A stretch of DNA of 64,000 nt from Streptococcus halotolerans (GTDB lineage: Bacteria; Bacillota; Bacilli; Lactobacillales; Streptococcaceae): NCBI RefSeq assembly GCF_001598035.1, contig NZ_CP014835.1, positions 1,182,001-1,246,000 of the forward strand. The letters run 5' to 3'. The first letter of the stretch is position 1; each line of letters opens with the position of its first letter. Shown piece by piece: positions 20,476 to 29,293 of this stretch. The translations under genes were made by a program, and so were the position numbers. The notes beneath the pieces are model-generated. The model was not told the DNA's origin and did no database searches. It saw nothing but the letters and a program-made list of their open reading frames with translations.

Positions 20476-20778
20476 TTATGCCATAAGAGTCCTCATTTTC
20501 TTTGAAAATCCAGCATCAACAATGGCGACTGCCTTTCTCGGCTTACCCATTGCCATGCTTAATTCCAGTGTATTAAACACTGTGGAGACTTCTATTTGAT
20601 AGTATTTACTTTTATCCGTGATTTTTTTAGTCAAATTATCGCTAGCATCATTAGCTAGGAAAATCAATTGTGCTTCCTGATGTTGAATCGCTTTAATAAC
20701 TAGTTCTTCACCAGATATGATTTTCCCAGCTCTCTGTGCTAAGCCGATTAAATTGGCTAATCGTTGATGATTATTCAA
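20476..20778 (-). CDS. ylxQ: L7Ae-family ribosomal protein YlxQ
   Basis: 100-residue L7Ae/L30e fold RNA-binding protein (LANLIGLAQRAGKIISGEELVIKAI, then LIFLANDASDN). It binds kink-turn-like RNA in the family. Overlaps the upstream gene by 8 bases. Confidence 0.9.
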   Translation of the reverse strand: MNNHQRLANLIGLAQRAGKIISGEELVIKAIQHQEAQLIFLANDASDNLTKKITDKSKYYQIEVSTVFNTLELSMAMGKPRKAVAIVDAGFSKKMRTLMA

Positions 20779-21067
20779 GACCGAGCTCTCTTCTTTTCAC
20801 CTTGTGGTCAACGTAAGCAATTAAATCATCATAGAATGCATCAGCAATTGCCACTTTGAAACTACGGTCAAAGACACGTCGTTTTTTAGCTTCCTCTGCT
20901 TCTTGATTATCTAATTTGATATAAGCTCCGCGACCGTTCGCTTTTCCAGTTGGATCGATAAAAATATCACCCTCTTTGTTTTTAACAATTCGAAGTAAAT
21001 CGCGTTTATCAATCGCTTCACCAGAAACAAGCGATTTTCTTAAAGGTATTTTACGTGTTTTAGCCAT
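20771..21067 (-). CDS. rnpM: YlxR/RnpM family RNA-binding protein
   Basis: 98-residue YlxR protein: IPLRKSLVSGE near the start, then RIVKNKEGDIFIDPTGKANGRGAYI, the nucleic-acid-binding loop. Family work links it to RNase P modulation in Gram-positives. It sits in its standard place between nusA and ylxQ. Confidence 0.9.
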   Translation of the reverse strand: MAKTRKIPLRKSLVSGEAIDKRDLLRIVKNKEGDIFIDPTGKANGRGAYIKLDNQEAEEAKKRRVFDRSFKVAIADAFYDDLIAYVDHKVKRRELGLE

Positions 21068-21081
21068 AAATACCTCTATTA

Positions 21082-22296
21082 TTATTCTTCATTAGGTGCT
21101 TCTTCAAGCGGTGTTACATCTATATCTTGTTCTTCTAATGCATCTGCTTCTATCACTGGTGCTTCAACAGAAACAGCCTCTTCGCTCTCAGATGCTAAAG
21201 CTTGTCGCGCTTCAATTTCTTCGTACTCAGTAGCAGACTTAATATCGATACGGTAACCAGTCAAATGCGCTGCCAGACGTACGTTTTGACCACGACGACC
21301 AATCGCTAACGACAATTTACTGTCTGGAACAATAACTGTCGCACGTTTGCTGTTTTCTTCATCGAAGAGCACCATGTCAACTTCTGCAGGGGCAATAGCA
21401 TTATAAATGAATTCTGCAGGGTCTTCAACCCATTGGATAACATCGATATTCTCTTCAACCGGTACTTCAATACCTGTTTTAGCATCAAAGCGTGTTGGGT
21501 GGAACTTGCTGATAACTTTTTTGATGTTTGATCCTCCGCGACCAACAATCGTACCAATAGCATCAACATTAGGGTTATGACTACGAACCGCAACCTTCGT
21601 ACGATCACCAGCTTCACGAGAAACGCTCATAATTTCCACTGTGCCATCAAAGACTTCTGGAATTTCCTGCTCCATGATACGTTTGATGAATTCAGGGTGA
21701 CTACGACTAACGAACACATTGACACCCCGGGGGTTATTTTCTACTTTGTAGACGTAGACTTCAATGCGATCATGTGACTTAAACGTTTCACCTGGAATCT
21801 GATCCTGATGCGACAATTGCGCTTCCAAAGAGCCAAGGTTAACGTAGATAAAGCGTTGGTCGAAGCGTTCAACCGTACCAGTCATGATTTCACCTTCATG
21901 CTCCTTGTACTCGTTGAAAGTAACTTCACGCATTTGTTTACGCATTTTTTCCATGATTGTTTGTTTAGCTGATTGAGCAGCTACACGACCAAATTCAGCA
22001 ACTGATTCTTCGAAGCGAATCTTATCACCAAGCTCATAAGCTGAACTAATAGCTAGAGCATCTTTTAAACTAATTTCAAGTCGACTATCAAAGACCTCAT
22101 CAACAACCTCACGAACTGTATAGACTTGGAAGTCACCTGTTTTTTCATTGAACTCAATAACACAGCTTTCTGACTGCCCATAACGGCGTTTGTAGGCTGA
22201 TTTTAAGGATTCAGTCACAGCATCAATGATATCCTCTTTATTAATGTGCTTTTCTTCTTCCAAGATACGGAAGGCTTCTAACATTTCTTTGCTCAT
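21082..22296 (-). CDS. nusA: Transcription elongation/termination factor NusA
   Basis: 404 residues with an N-terminal RNA polymerase-binding domain, an S1 domain (MTGTVERFDQRFIYVNLG) and two KH domains (IGTIVGRGGSNIKKV and SLAIGRRGQNVRLAA). An acidic tail follows, as in Firmicute NusA, without the C-terminal acidic repeats of E. coli. Second gene of the operon after rimP. Confidence 0.97.
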   Translation of the reverse strand: MSKEMLEAFRILEEEKHINKEDIIDAVTESLKSAYKRRYGQSESCVIEFNEKTGDFQVYTVREVVDEVFDSRLEISLKDALAISSAYELGDKIRFEESVAEFGRVAAQSAKQTIMEKMRKQMREVTFNEYKEHEGEIMTGTVERFDQRFIYVNLGSLEAQLSHQDQIPGETFKSHDRIEVYVYKVENNPRGVNVFVSRSHPEFIKRIMEQEIPEVFDGTVEIMSVSREAGDRTKVAVRSHNPNVDAIGTIVGRGGSNIKKVISKFHPTRFDAKTGIEVPVEENIDVIQWVEDPAEFIYNAIAPAEVDMVLFDEENSKRATVIVPDSKLSLAIGRRGQNVRLAAHLTGYRIDIKSATEYEEIEARQALASESEEAVSVEAPVIEADALEEQDIDVTPLEEAPNEE

Positions 22297-22348
22297 GTTT
22301 TTCTCGCCTTAATACTTAAGGCAATTCCTTTCTTCTCAATGACTAGCG

Positions 22349-22843
22349 TTACAATTTCACCGCTAAACGGGCTTTAGCAATGGTTTGATAGGGAATTTCA
22401 ACGGTCTTATGACGCGTCTTATCCAAGTAATCAATGGTCAGGGTTTCACCATCGAAGGAAACCAAGTCGCCTTCAAACAACTTGACTTTATCAATAGCCT
22501 TATAAAGACTGACGCTGACGTATGAGCCAACCGCATTCTCCAAAGCTTCCTTGGTTTTCAATGGACGTTCCAATCCAGGGCTAGATACTTCCAAAAAATA
22601 TTGTTCTGGGAAAGGATCTGGCTTAATGGTATCTAGTAATGGACTAATGATATCCGTTAATGCCGCTGTATCGTCTACCGAAACGCCTCCAGGCTTATCG
22701 ACAAAAAGACTAAGGACGTAATCGCCACCCATTTTTCCATATTCCACATCAACCAATTCATAAGGATCCTTAATATGAGGTGTAACCAATTCAGTTACCT
22801 GTTCGACTATTGTTGCGATAATAATCCCTCCTTGCACAGACAA
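22349..22843 (-). CDS. rimP: Ribosome maturation factor RimP (start uncertain)
   Basis: RimP is needed for 30S assembly. The core [30 protein letters not shown] and [14 protein letters not shown] identify it. No ATG is available at the 5' end. The TTG at 22843 and GTG at 22837 have no ribosome site, while a strong AAGGAGGG at 22826-22833 lies inside that extension. Spacing favours a non-canonical ATT (22822) or ATC (22819) start, giving about 156 residues. Confidence 0.9.
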   Translation of the reverse strand: MSVQGGIIIATIVEQVTELVTPHIKDPYELVDVEYGKMGGDYVLSLFVDKPGGVSVDDTAALTDIISPLLDTIKPDPFPEQYFLEVSSPGLERPLKTKEALENAVGSYVSVSLYKAIDKVKLFEGDLVSFDGETLTIDYLDKTRHKTVEIPYQTIAKARLAVKL

Positions 22844-22886
22844 GAGGCGAAGTTATTACCCCGCCCCTTTCTCATTATTTTAATTA

Positions 22887-22915
22887 ATCATATCATAATA
22901 ATAAACAACTTGCAA
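22887..22915 (-). promoter_or_regulatory. Promoter of the rimP-nusA-infB operon
   Basis: Minus strand: TTGCAA (22910-22915), a 17-base spacer, then TGA-TATGAT (extended -10, 22887-22892). It is about 50 bases upstream of the rimP start region. Confidence 0.55.
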
Positions 22916-23151
22916 GCCTAAAGAGCCCTTCATCACGCCATACGCATGTAGAAAACGTATGTCACTATTTCTAACTACACACATGTTTCAAAATAATGGC
23001 ATAAAACTTACGCAGGGACATGACTGGCATCTTATTTTCAGGGACCTTATAACACCTTTTCTATCTAAAAAATGGCATTTAAAACGAAAAACGATTTGCT
23101 CAAGAAACGTTCTTTCTACACTTGGCATGCCCCATATTATGGTACTAGCCT

Positions 23152-23598
23152 CTAATCTTCCTTAGCCAAATCTCCTTTAATATCAAACGTGTACTTGTGA
23201 CCTTGCGTTAAACTTTGGTAAAATCCTTTACCTTCGTATAATTGGAAAACACGGACATTTTCTCTTTCCTTATGATCGGGATAGACTTGCTCCACAAAGG
23301 GATTTCCTGCTAGCACTTCCTCTAATTTTTCTTCACCTAACTCACGAACTTTACCTTCAATGCGAATAACTTGAACCAAATATTCCTCTTGGTACATACC
23401 TGTTATAGCTATATGAGGATTCTTTTGCAGTTGATTATAAAAACGAGTTGTGGGACTTGTCATGAAAAAAATCCCTTTTTCATTAGCCAAACCAATATGG
23501 ATAAAACGAGCATGAGGCTGACCTGATAGATCAGTAGAAGCGATCACAGATGGAGACATTTTGGTTTCCAATAAATTCAAAATTTCCTTAACTTGCAT
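23152..23598 (-). CDS. Pyridoxamine 5'-phosphate oxidase-like FMN-binding protein
   Basis: 148-residue split-barrel flavoprotein family member. Markers are SVIASTDLSGQPHARFIHIGLANEKGIFFMTSP and the AITGMYQEEYLVQVIRIEGKVREL strands. Probably a flavin reductase or FMN-dependent stress protein; true PdxH activity is unlikely at this length. Single gene with AAAGGGG before the start. Confidence 0.75.
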   Translation of the reverse strand: MQVKEILNLLETKMSPSVIASTDLSGQPHARFIHIGLANEKGIFFMTSPTTRFYNQLQKNPHIAITGMYQEEYLVQVIRIEGKVRELGEEKLEEVLAGNPFVEQVYPDHKERENVRVFQLYEGKGFYQSLTQGHKYTFDIKGDLAKED

Positions 23599-24211
23599 AA
23601 AAACCCCTTTCTCTTTTGTAAGCGTTTTTTTGTTATTGTTATTTTATCATATTGGGTACATTTTTTCACATAAATATAGATGGTAGTCTTGGAAAACTAA
23701 AAATCCAAAGCCAAAACACTTGCCAAGTATAAGAACATCACCAAAACTGCCAAACGATTACACCATCCGCGAATTTTCCTTAGTGCTTGCTTAAAAATGG
23801 CACGAATAACTCTGTTACAGCACTCTTGAATACTAGGGTAAAACGTGTTGACTCTTCACTCGTTTACTCTAGTGATTGACGCATATCGGTTATGACTGTC
23901 CTTTGTGCTTTTAGCCTCTTATCCGCTACACAGGCCTTAATATCACGTTTTCTGTTCATAAAGCCACGATTTCACTATCCCTTCTTCTAACGGTTTCAAT
24001 TTCTAGCGTCAGACTTAAAACAGGCTAGCTCCAGACGATTTTATTCTGCTACCTCACGATAAGCAGTCTTGGGAATCGCTATTAAATTTACCAGTAGCGG
24101 CGTCCACAGAGGACTTTCACCTTAGATGAACGACATGTTCGTCATACTAAAAAGAGTGACCAGCAAAAGTTTTTCACCAATCACTCTTTAAGGCACTCAT
24201 ATGCCTCTTAT
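23599..24211. other. Non-coding, probably decayed mobile DNA
   Basis: About 600 bases with no intact frame, ending in an integrase fragment next to tRNA-Ser. It looks like the degraded body of an element that once used this tRNA gene as its attachment site. Confidence 0.4.
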
Positions 24212-24394
24212 TTGATTTTTAAAGGGATAAATTTAATTTCTATCTCAAAAATTTTAGGGCATGAAAATTTAAACACAACTCTTAAAGTCTACGCTCACCA
24301 AATCGAAAGTTTGAAAGAACAAAATGACAATCGTGTTAAGGATATTTTTTCAAAAATCGAATTTGGTGGGGGGAATGGTGGGGGAACACCCTAG
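24212..24394 (+). pseudogene. Phage/ICE integrase C-terminal remnant
   Basis: Sixty residues with the last tyrosine-recombinase box: ISKILGHENLNTTLKVYAHQ contains the LGH and the catalytic Tyr context. The rest of the gene is gone. It ends about 30 bases from the 3' end of tRNA-Ser, exactly where such integrases normally sit. Confidence 0.8.
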
Positions 24395-24420
24395 AAACAG
24401 CATTAAATCAAGGGTTAAAA

Positions 24421-24507
24421 AGGAGAGGAGGGGATTCGAACCCCCGAGCCCCGTTAAGGACTACACGCTTTCCAAGCGTGCGCACTCAGCCACTATGCGA
24501 CCTCTCC
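24421..24507 (-). tRNA. tRNA-Ser (GGA anticodon)
   Basis: Minus-strand acceptor GGAGAGG (24507-24501) pairs with CCTCTCC (24428-24422). The anticodon stem ACGCT/AGCGT encloses loop TGGAAAG with anticodon GGA. A long variable arm (GTCCTTAACGGGGC region) marks a class II tRNA, and GGTTCGAATCC is the T arm. CCA is not encoded. Confidence 0.95.
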
Positions 24508-24535
24508 ATAAAAGCGGAAAATTCCGCTACTTTTT

Positions 24536-25171
24536 TTAAAATTGTGCTTCCACACGGTAAATGACTTGACCTTTCGACGAAAACTTGCGCTCATACTCAG
24601 TCATCACATTACCTTCGTAATCGCTGGCATGTAAATCAAGCCAAACCTGCTTCAACGTCATACCATACTGTGAAAAACTGACTAAACTGTACTCAAACAA
24701 GCCACGGTTATCTGTCTTGAAATGGATTTCACCATGTTCAGGTAAGATTTGCTTATAGGTATCTAAAAAAGTCTTGTAAGTTAATCGGCGTTTTTCATGC
24801 TTAGTCTTGGGCCACGGATCTGAGAAATTCAAATACATCAGAGAGACCTCACCATCCTCAAAATAGTTAGTCAAGCTAGACCCATCTACACGAAGCAAAC
24901 GAACATTTGGTGCCTGACTCTCGATCACCTTGTCTAAGGCGTAGCTGAGAACAGAGACTTGAATATCGATACCAATGTAGTTAATATCTGGATTCTGCAA
25001 AGCCATACCTGTGATAAAAGCCCCTTTTCCAGACCCTACTTCAATATGAATAGGATTGTCATTACCAAATACGTGATGCCATTTTCCTTTAGCATCTTCT
25101 GGATTTAAAAGGACATATTGGGGATGATTTTCTAAATAGTCTTCAGCACCTTTGCGCTTACGAACTCTCAT
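24536..25171 (-). CDS. trmB: tRNA (guanine46-N7)-methyltransferase
   Basis: 211 residues. SAM-binding motif [30 protein letters not shown], and [18 protein letters not shown], the TrmB signature that holds the catalytic Asp. The start overlaps the ccrZ stop by 4 bases, placing it in the ecsA-ecsB-ccrZ-trmB unit as in other streptococci. Confidence 0.97.
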   Translation of the reverse strand: MRVRKRKGAEDYLENHPQYVLLNPEDAKGKWHHVFGNDNPIHIEVGSGKGAFITGMALQNPDINYIGIDIQVSVLSYALDKVIESQAPNVRLLRVDGSSLTNYFEDGEVSLMYLNFSDPWPKTKHEKRRLTYKTFLDTYKQILPEHGEIHFKTDNRGLFEYSLVSFSQYGMTLKQVWLDLHASDYEGNVMTEYERKFSSKGQVIYRVEAQF

Positions 25172-25956
25172 TTAAATAACTCTCTAAATTTTCTAAGGGC
25201 ATAAATTTCGCGGTTAACGCGCTCCATATCACGATTGTCAAAATACTTTTGAATTTGTGATAAATAGGACAACTGACCATACCAATAAACCTTGTCCATC
25301 ACGGCTTTCGGATTATCATATCCATAATAAATTAGCCAGTCTGACCAAGCCACACGGGGTACATAATGGCTAAGAAGATGCCCAATGTCATACATCGGAT
25401 CAGTCAGACGAACAGAATCCCAATCAACAAGATAGATCACACCGCTGGTAGTAATAATCCAATTGTTATGACGAACATCACCATGAACAATTGTAGCATC
25501 ATCTCGGTCGAAATTTGGCAAGCTTTGTTTTAAACCTTTAACAATCGACTGAATAAAGGTATTCTCACGCAACTGAAGTGGCATTTCGCGTTCTAATTTA
25601 GCAAGGAGCTCATAAGGATTTTCAATCTGATACTTAAGTTGTAAAAGCTGATTAGCTAGATGTTTTGATTTGTGCAATCGTAACAAAACTTGGACAATCT
25701 GTTTGCTCATCATATCTTGTTTAATCAAGGTGCGACCGTTAAGCCACTCCTGCGCACTCATCATATCACCATTGCCTAATCGCTTAGCCCACAGTAACTG
25801 AGGGGCAATTTGCTCTTTAGCTAAGGCTGCTAAAATGGGGGTCGTATTTTTTTTGACAAAAACACGTTCTCCAGATGGGTAGGTTCCCATATAGGCTTTA
25901 TTACTTTTCCCACGCATGGGTGTCAATGTTAAATCATTATCAATAACTGTCACCAT
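25168..25956 (-). CDS. ccrZ: Cell-cycle regulator CcrZ (APH-like kinase fold)
   Basis: About 262 residues of an aminoglycoside phosphotransferase/choline kinase-like fold: [11 protein letters not shown] (Brenner motif) and [18 protein letters not shown] (metal-binding Asp). Pneumococcal CcrZ links division and DnaA-driven replication initiation. An AAGGAGGG site sits directly before ATG 25956 and the next codon is GTG (25953), which is better spaced; either could be the start. A longer frame to 26019 overlaps ecsB and is less likely. Confidence 0.88.
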   Translation of the reverse strand: MVTVIDNDLTLTPMRGKSNKAYMGTYPSGERVFVKKNTTPILAALAKEQIAPQLLWAKRLGNGDMMSAQEWLNGRTLIKQDMMSKQIVQVLLRLHKSKHLANQLLQLKYQIENPYELLAKLEREMPLQLRENTFIQSIVKGLKQSLPNFDRDDATIVHGDVRHNNWIITTSGVIYLVDWDSVRLTDPMYDIGHLLSHYVPRVAWSDWLIYYGYDNPKAVMDKVYWYGQLSYLSQIQKYFDNRDMERVNREIYALRKFRELFK

Positions 25957-26008
25957 ACCCTCCTTTTTTGATACCACTTTAGCTTTTATTTTACTTGTTT
26001 TTGGGGAC

Positions 26009-27043
26009 TTAGTCAACAAACTTCTTCAGCTTATTTGGCAAATACACCAAGCTTAGAACAAGTATGATAGGCAGAATGGCCAAAAATCGCCAATTTAGAA
26101 CAACAAGACTCAGTTGAATCAAGCAAAGACCAGAAGAGATTTTCATTAATAGACTTTTAAAAGCTTGCAATTTTGCGTCACTTCCAACTGGGTATAAACG
26201 TGTCATAACTTGATAATCGTAAATCCGATATAGTCCAAGGAGCTGAAATAACAAGAGGTAATCGAAAAGTCCGATCATGGCTACTCCCCACCAATTAGGC
26301 ATTAGAAGCCCAAGAATTAAACTGATAACTAGCAACCTAAGACTAAGCCAGAAGTAATCGCCACTTCTTAAATAAGCACGCGCATATAATCCCATCCAAA
26401 CATTTTGGTTTTGGGTTTTGGTGAACAATCCTAAAAGTGGGTTGAGGTATTTTCTTGGTTTTGTTGTGCTGGAAATCCCCTTTACCGTTGTAAACAAAGA
26501 AAAGAAGGTCAAAATTTCTTGTTGTCTTCGTTTTTCATAACGGATTAATTTTTCAAAATTCAATAAAGAACCTTGATAAAATCCTTTCATCTGACGACGT
26601 AGCCGTACTCCTCTGAGAACTAAAAGCAAGATAATATAACTAATGAACTGCCACAATGCCCAACCCGACAGGAGAAAAATAGGCGCTAATAAAAGAGTAA
26701 CAAATACTTGAAGACTCCCCCAAAGTATAAAGGATTTCTTTGCAGCTTTTTGTAAATTTGCCTGAAACACAGTCTCCTGCGGCAAGAGGAACACCTGATC
26801 AGCAGCTTCCATATAGGTTGCTAGCTTACCGAAAAAGGTCATGGCAAGCGTAACCAGGATAGAGAACACTAAGGGTAGAAAGGATCCTTTAGGAAAATGA
26901 TTGACGAGATTGGTATACTGTACGACCAAAAAGCCTAGAAGGAACATTAGGACCAAAATAAAATGATCGTTAAAAACATAGCGCAGATACTTGGCACAAC
27001 GCTGATTAAACTCTAATTGACGCTTTTGAATGAGAGTTTCCAT
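26009..27043 (-). CDS. ecsB: ABC transporter permease EcsB
   Basis: 344 residues with about eight hydrophobic segments in pairs (for example FILVLMFLLGFLVVQYTNLV) and a charged middle (residues 150-190), the EcsB pattern. Partner of EcsA; the Ecs system affects secretion and intramembrane proteolysis by RasP in Bacillus. Starts 1 base after ecsA. Confidence 0.9.
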   Translation of the reverse strand: METLIQKRQLEFNQRCAKYLRYVFNDHFILVLMFLLGFLVVQYTNLVNHFPKGSFLPLVFSILVTLAMTFFGKLATYMEAADQVFLLPQETVFQANLQKAAKKSFILWGSLQVFVTLLLAPIFLLSGWALWQFISYIILLLVLRGVRLRRQMKGFYQGSLLNFEKLIRYEKRRQQEILTFFSLFTTVKGISSTTKPRKYLNPLLGLFTKTQNQNVWMGLYARAYLRSGDYFWLSLRLLVISLILGLLMPNWWGVAMIGLFDYLLLFQLLGLYRIYDYQVMTRLYPVGSDAKLQAFKSLLMKISSGLCLIQLSLVVLNWRFLAILPIILVLSLVYLPNKLKKFVD

Positions 27044-27044
27044 C

Positions 27045-27764
27045 TTAATTCTCCTGTGTCAATTGCATGTAAATCTCGGTTAAATCAGCGTTAGGTAACC
27101 GAAACTGCTGACGCAGTTCTTCTAAGCTACCATTGGCTAGGATTTCACCATGATGAAGAATGACAAAACGATCACACATTTTCTCCGCTGAATCAAGGAC
27201 ATGTGTGCTCATAAGTACTGCTGTTCCTTTTAGTTTTTCTTCGGCAATAATATCAGTCAAATCTCTAATAGCTAGAGGATCAAGCCCTAAAAAGGGTTCA
27301 TCAACAATCAATAAACTTGGCTCAATTAAAAGAGCTGCAATAATCATAACCTTCTGTTTCATCCCTTTTGAAAAATGGATGGGATACCAATCTAGCTTAT
27401 CTTCCAAACGAAAGAGCTTTAAAAGTTTCTGACGCAGTTCCTTTTGTTCCTCTAAACCATAGGCTAGGGCGACTGTATCCAAATGTTCTTTCAGGGTTAA
27501 TTCTTCGTACAGGATTGGTGTCTCAGGGATGTAACCAATTTTGCGGCGGTAACCTTCTGGATTCTCCAATAATTGCAAGCCTTCTAAACTCACACTTCCT
27601 TGATAGGGCTGCAAAAGGCCAATAATCTCATTGATTGTGGTCGATTTACCAGCACCGTTTAGACCGATTAAACCAACAACTTCCCCAGAAGCAACCTCAA
27701 AAGAAATATCTTTTAAAACAGGAATATTAACATAACCACCAACCAAGTGATCTATTTTTAACAT
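27045..27764 (-). CDS. ecsA: ABC transporter ATP-binding protein EcsA
   Basis: 239 residues from ATG 27764 (MLKIDHLVGGYVNIPVLKDI). Walker A GLNGAGKST, signature FSKGMKQKV, Walker B LLIVDEPFLGLD and the TH switch in MSTHVL are intact. A frame open to 27869 extends into the mobile island and is an artefact of insertion. The left attachment repeat ends only 16 bases upstream, so the native promoter has been separated from this gene. Confidence 0.95.
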   Translation of the reverse strand: MLKIDHLVGGYVNIPVLKDISFEVASGEVVGLIGLNGAGKSTTINEIIGLLQPYQGSVSLEGLQLLENPEGYRRKIGYIPETPILYEELTLKEHLDTVALAYGLEEQKELRQKLLKLFRLEDKLDWYPIHFSKGMKQKVMIIAALLIEPSLLIVDEPFLGLDPLAIRDLTDIIAEEKLKGTAVLMSTHVLDSAEKMCDRFVILHHGEILANGSLEELRQQFRLPNADLTEIYMQLTQEN

Positions 27765-27780
27765 GACGATTTTTCCTAAC

Positions 27781-27805
27781 TTTGATATACTAGTTTTAAT
27801 TATAA
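27781..27805. repeat. attL core of the island
   Basis: The 25-bp sequence starting TTTGATATACTAG is identical to 44118-44142. It lies 16 bases before the ecsA start and contains promoter-like TATAAT on the minus strand. Confidence 0.9.
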
Positions 27806-27810
27806 TATTG

Positions 27811-27834
27811 GGTATAACATAACGTATTATACCA
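27811..27834 (-). promoter_or_regulatory. Outward promoter with palindromic operator at the island's left end
   Basis: Minus strand TGG-TATAAT (27834-27826), an extended -10 firing out of the island into ecsA. It overlaps an inverted repeat GGTATAA/TTATACC (27811-27833) that could bind a repressor. No strong -35 is seen. Confidence 0.5.
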
Positions 27835-27908
27835 CCACCAAAACGCCTATTTAATAACGTTTCAAACAAAACTGTTACTATATATCATAACATATCATAA
27901 CCCTAAAA

Positions 27909-27930
27909 GTTGGTTAAAAGTTGGTTAAAA
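27909..27930. repeat. Integrase arm-type direct repeats (left)
   Basis: Two tandem copies of GTTGGTTAAAA. The same 11-mer occurs twice near the right end (44026-44048), which fits arm sites bound by the integrase N-terminal domain. Confidence 0.7.
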
Positions 27931-27967
27931 TGTTTACCAACCCATACGAGTTCAATAGGCAAGAATT

Positions 27968-27993
27968 AGCGTAGTGACTAGCTACGCTTTTTT
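27968..27993 (+). terminator. Hairpin terminator
   Basis: AGCGTAG/CTACGCT stem followed by TTTTTT on the plus strand, near the left island end. Confidence 0.65.
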
Positions 27994-28084
27994 ATTACTG
28001 ACATTATTATATATCGTCTTACTATCCCTTACAACCCATCAAAAGGCGTTTGATTTTGGGGAGGTTATGCTTTTAGCCTAGCTT

Positions 28085-28141
28085 TTACTTGTCATGCTTA
28101 AGCAAGTATAGTAGAATAAGGATGAATATGATTTGTTCCAT
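28085..28141 (-). CDS. 18-residue hydrophobic micro-peptide
   Basis: MEQIIFILILLYLLKHDK: a single short membrane helix with a charged tail. A very good ribosome site (AAAGGAGGT) sits 7 bases before the ATG, the main reason to believe it. Hydrophobic core plus lysine-rich end resembles type I toxin or holin-like peptides. No partner antisense RNA was identified with confidence. It may also be a leader peptide. Confidence 0.5.
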   Translation of the reverse strand: MEQIIFILILLYLLKHDK

Positions 28142-28236
28142 GCGTACCTCCTTTCACCTAGTCTTTCACGCAAGCGTGATATTGGCTAGAATTGGAAGGG
28201 GTGGCAGGGTGAAGTCACTAATTCTAACTAGTGACT

Positions 28237-28273
28237 AAAAGCGTAAGAAATTTTTCAACTTACGCTTTTTTTG
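28237..28273. terminator. Terminator downstream of hicB
   Basis: AAAAGCGTAAG pairs with CTTACGCTTTTTTT. It is T-rich on both strands, so it can end the leftward hicB transcript. Confidence 0.7.
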
Positions 28274-28367
28274 TTTGCTCAGAAACAGGCGCTTATTTTT
28301 TTCTTAAACAGTCTGAAAACGTATGTTTACTTGTTAATAGGTGCGTAAGAAAAGCCAAGCGAAAATG

Positions 28368-28820
28368 CTAGGCTTGTAATTTCTTATCGGCAATAGCGTC
28401 CGTGAGTGTTTGCGAGAAGTTCAATCCTAGGTCACGCCCTAGAGTATCCGCCCAACGTGGAATAGTTAGAGTTTTCTTTACAGGCTCTTGGCTACCTAGA
28501 TACTCGGCAACATCAACCATAACCATAGAGATAAAAGACTTGCTAGGATCATAGCTTAGCTCTATATCCTTGTCATCACGGAAAGGGTTGTTGTCTGCCA
28601 AAGATAGATTGTTAATATCTGATGGTTCAGGAATATCACGCCCATTCTCGATATAATCAGCAAGCATCATCCCTAGCCATTCGCTAGCCATCCTTAAAGC
28701 GTCAGCCATATCTTCGCCTTGAGTTGCTGAATGCTCAAAATCTGGAAAAGTCACGAAGTAAGGCACGTTTGTACCGCCTATATCGTCATAATAAAATAAA
28801 GCTGGATAAGTGACAAGCAT
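28368..28820 (-). CDS. HicB-family antitoxin-like protein (no HicA)
   Basis: 150 residues. The N-terminal HicB fold has FVTFPDFEHSATQGEDMADALRMASEWLG, and a C-terminal RHH/HTH region KTLTIPRWADTLGRDLGLNFSQTLTDAI for DNA binding. It has its own promoter and AGGAGG. No HicA-like frame is found on either side, so it may act alone as a repressor or anti-toxin. Its position beside attL is the usual cargo slot of such islands. Confidence 0.82.
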   Translation of the reverse strand: MLVTYPALFYYDDIGGTNVPYFVTFPDFEHSATQGEDMADALRMASEWLGMMLADYIENGRDIPEPSDINNLSLADNNPFRDDKDIELSYDPSKSFISMVMVDVAEYLGSQEPVKKTLTIPRWADTLGRDLGLNFSQTLTDAIADKKLQA

Positions 28821-28841
28821 AGTTTACCTCCTGACAGGACA

Positions 28842-28870
28842 ATTATACCATGCATGTAACACGTATCCAA
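28842..28870 (-). promoter_or_regulatory. hicB promoter
   Basis: Minus strand TTGGAT (28865-28870), 17-base spacer, TGG-TATAAT (28842-28847). Well matched to sigma-A and 22 bases before the start codon. Confidence 0.65.
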
Positions 28871-28919
28871 CTAAAGAGAGACTCTTTTGCGTATCAAAAA
28901 ATGCTTTAAAACGTGCCCG

Positions 28920-29200
28920 AGCTTTACCGTGCAAGTGTATTCTGGTTTAAATTCTTACGGGTAGGGTTTAAACCTTTTTTATTGTCAAAAATCGCATAAG
29001 GGCGGGGTTTTATCGTTCGGAAATAGTCTTTCAAAAACTTCAAAAAGGGAACTTTTTGTGAGGAAGAGGCCGGCGTTCTAGGGTTTCCGAACATTCCCAC
29101 CCCGATAAAAATATAGGGGGGGTATATCCGAACGTTAGTGGTGCGCCGTTTCGATATTGCAACGCAAATGACTATAAAGATTTTCTTGCGATAGTTGTAC
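28920..29200. other. Putative cos (packaging) region
   Basis: A non-coding block richer in G+C than the rest of the island, with a run of seven G (29116-29122) flanked by ATATA/TATAT, and CCGGC and GGGCGGGG tracts. The 7-bp motif TCCGAAC or its complement occurs three times (29014-29021, 29086-29092, 29127-29134), like terminase-binding R sites. In cos phages of Firmicutes the cos site lies just downstream of an ArpU-type regulator, as here. A 92-codon frame across it has no protein character. Confidence 0.5.
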
Positions 29201-29293
29201 ATTGTATCCTTTAATAGCCCACTTTCCCCCTATTCCACCATGTTAATAGTTTCAGAATGTAACAATCTAACAAGAATTAAATTCTATATTGAA

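Noticed and set aside
28924..29202. A 92-codon leftward frame over the cos-like block
   Set aside because: No ribosome site, odd composition, and it crosses the G tract and repeated motifs; the frame looks accidental.
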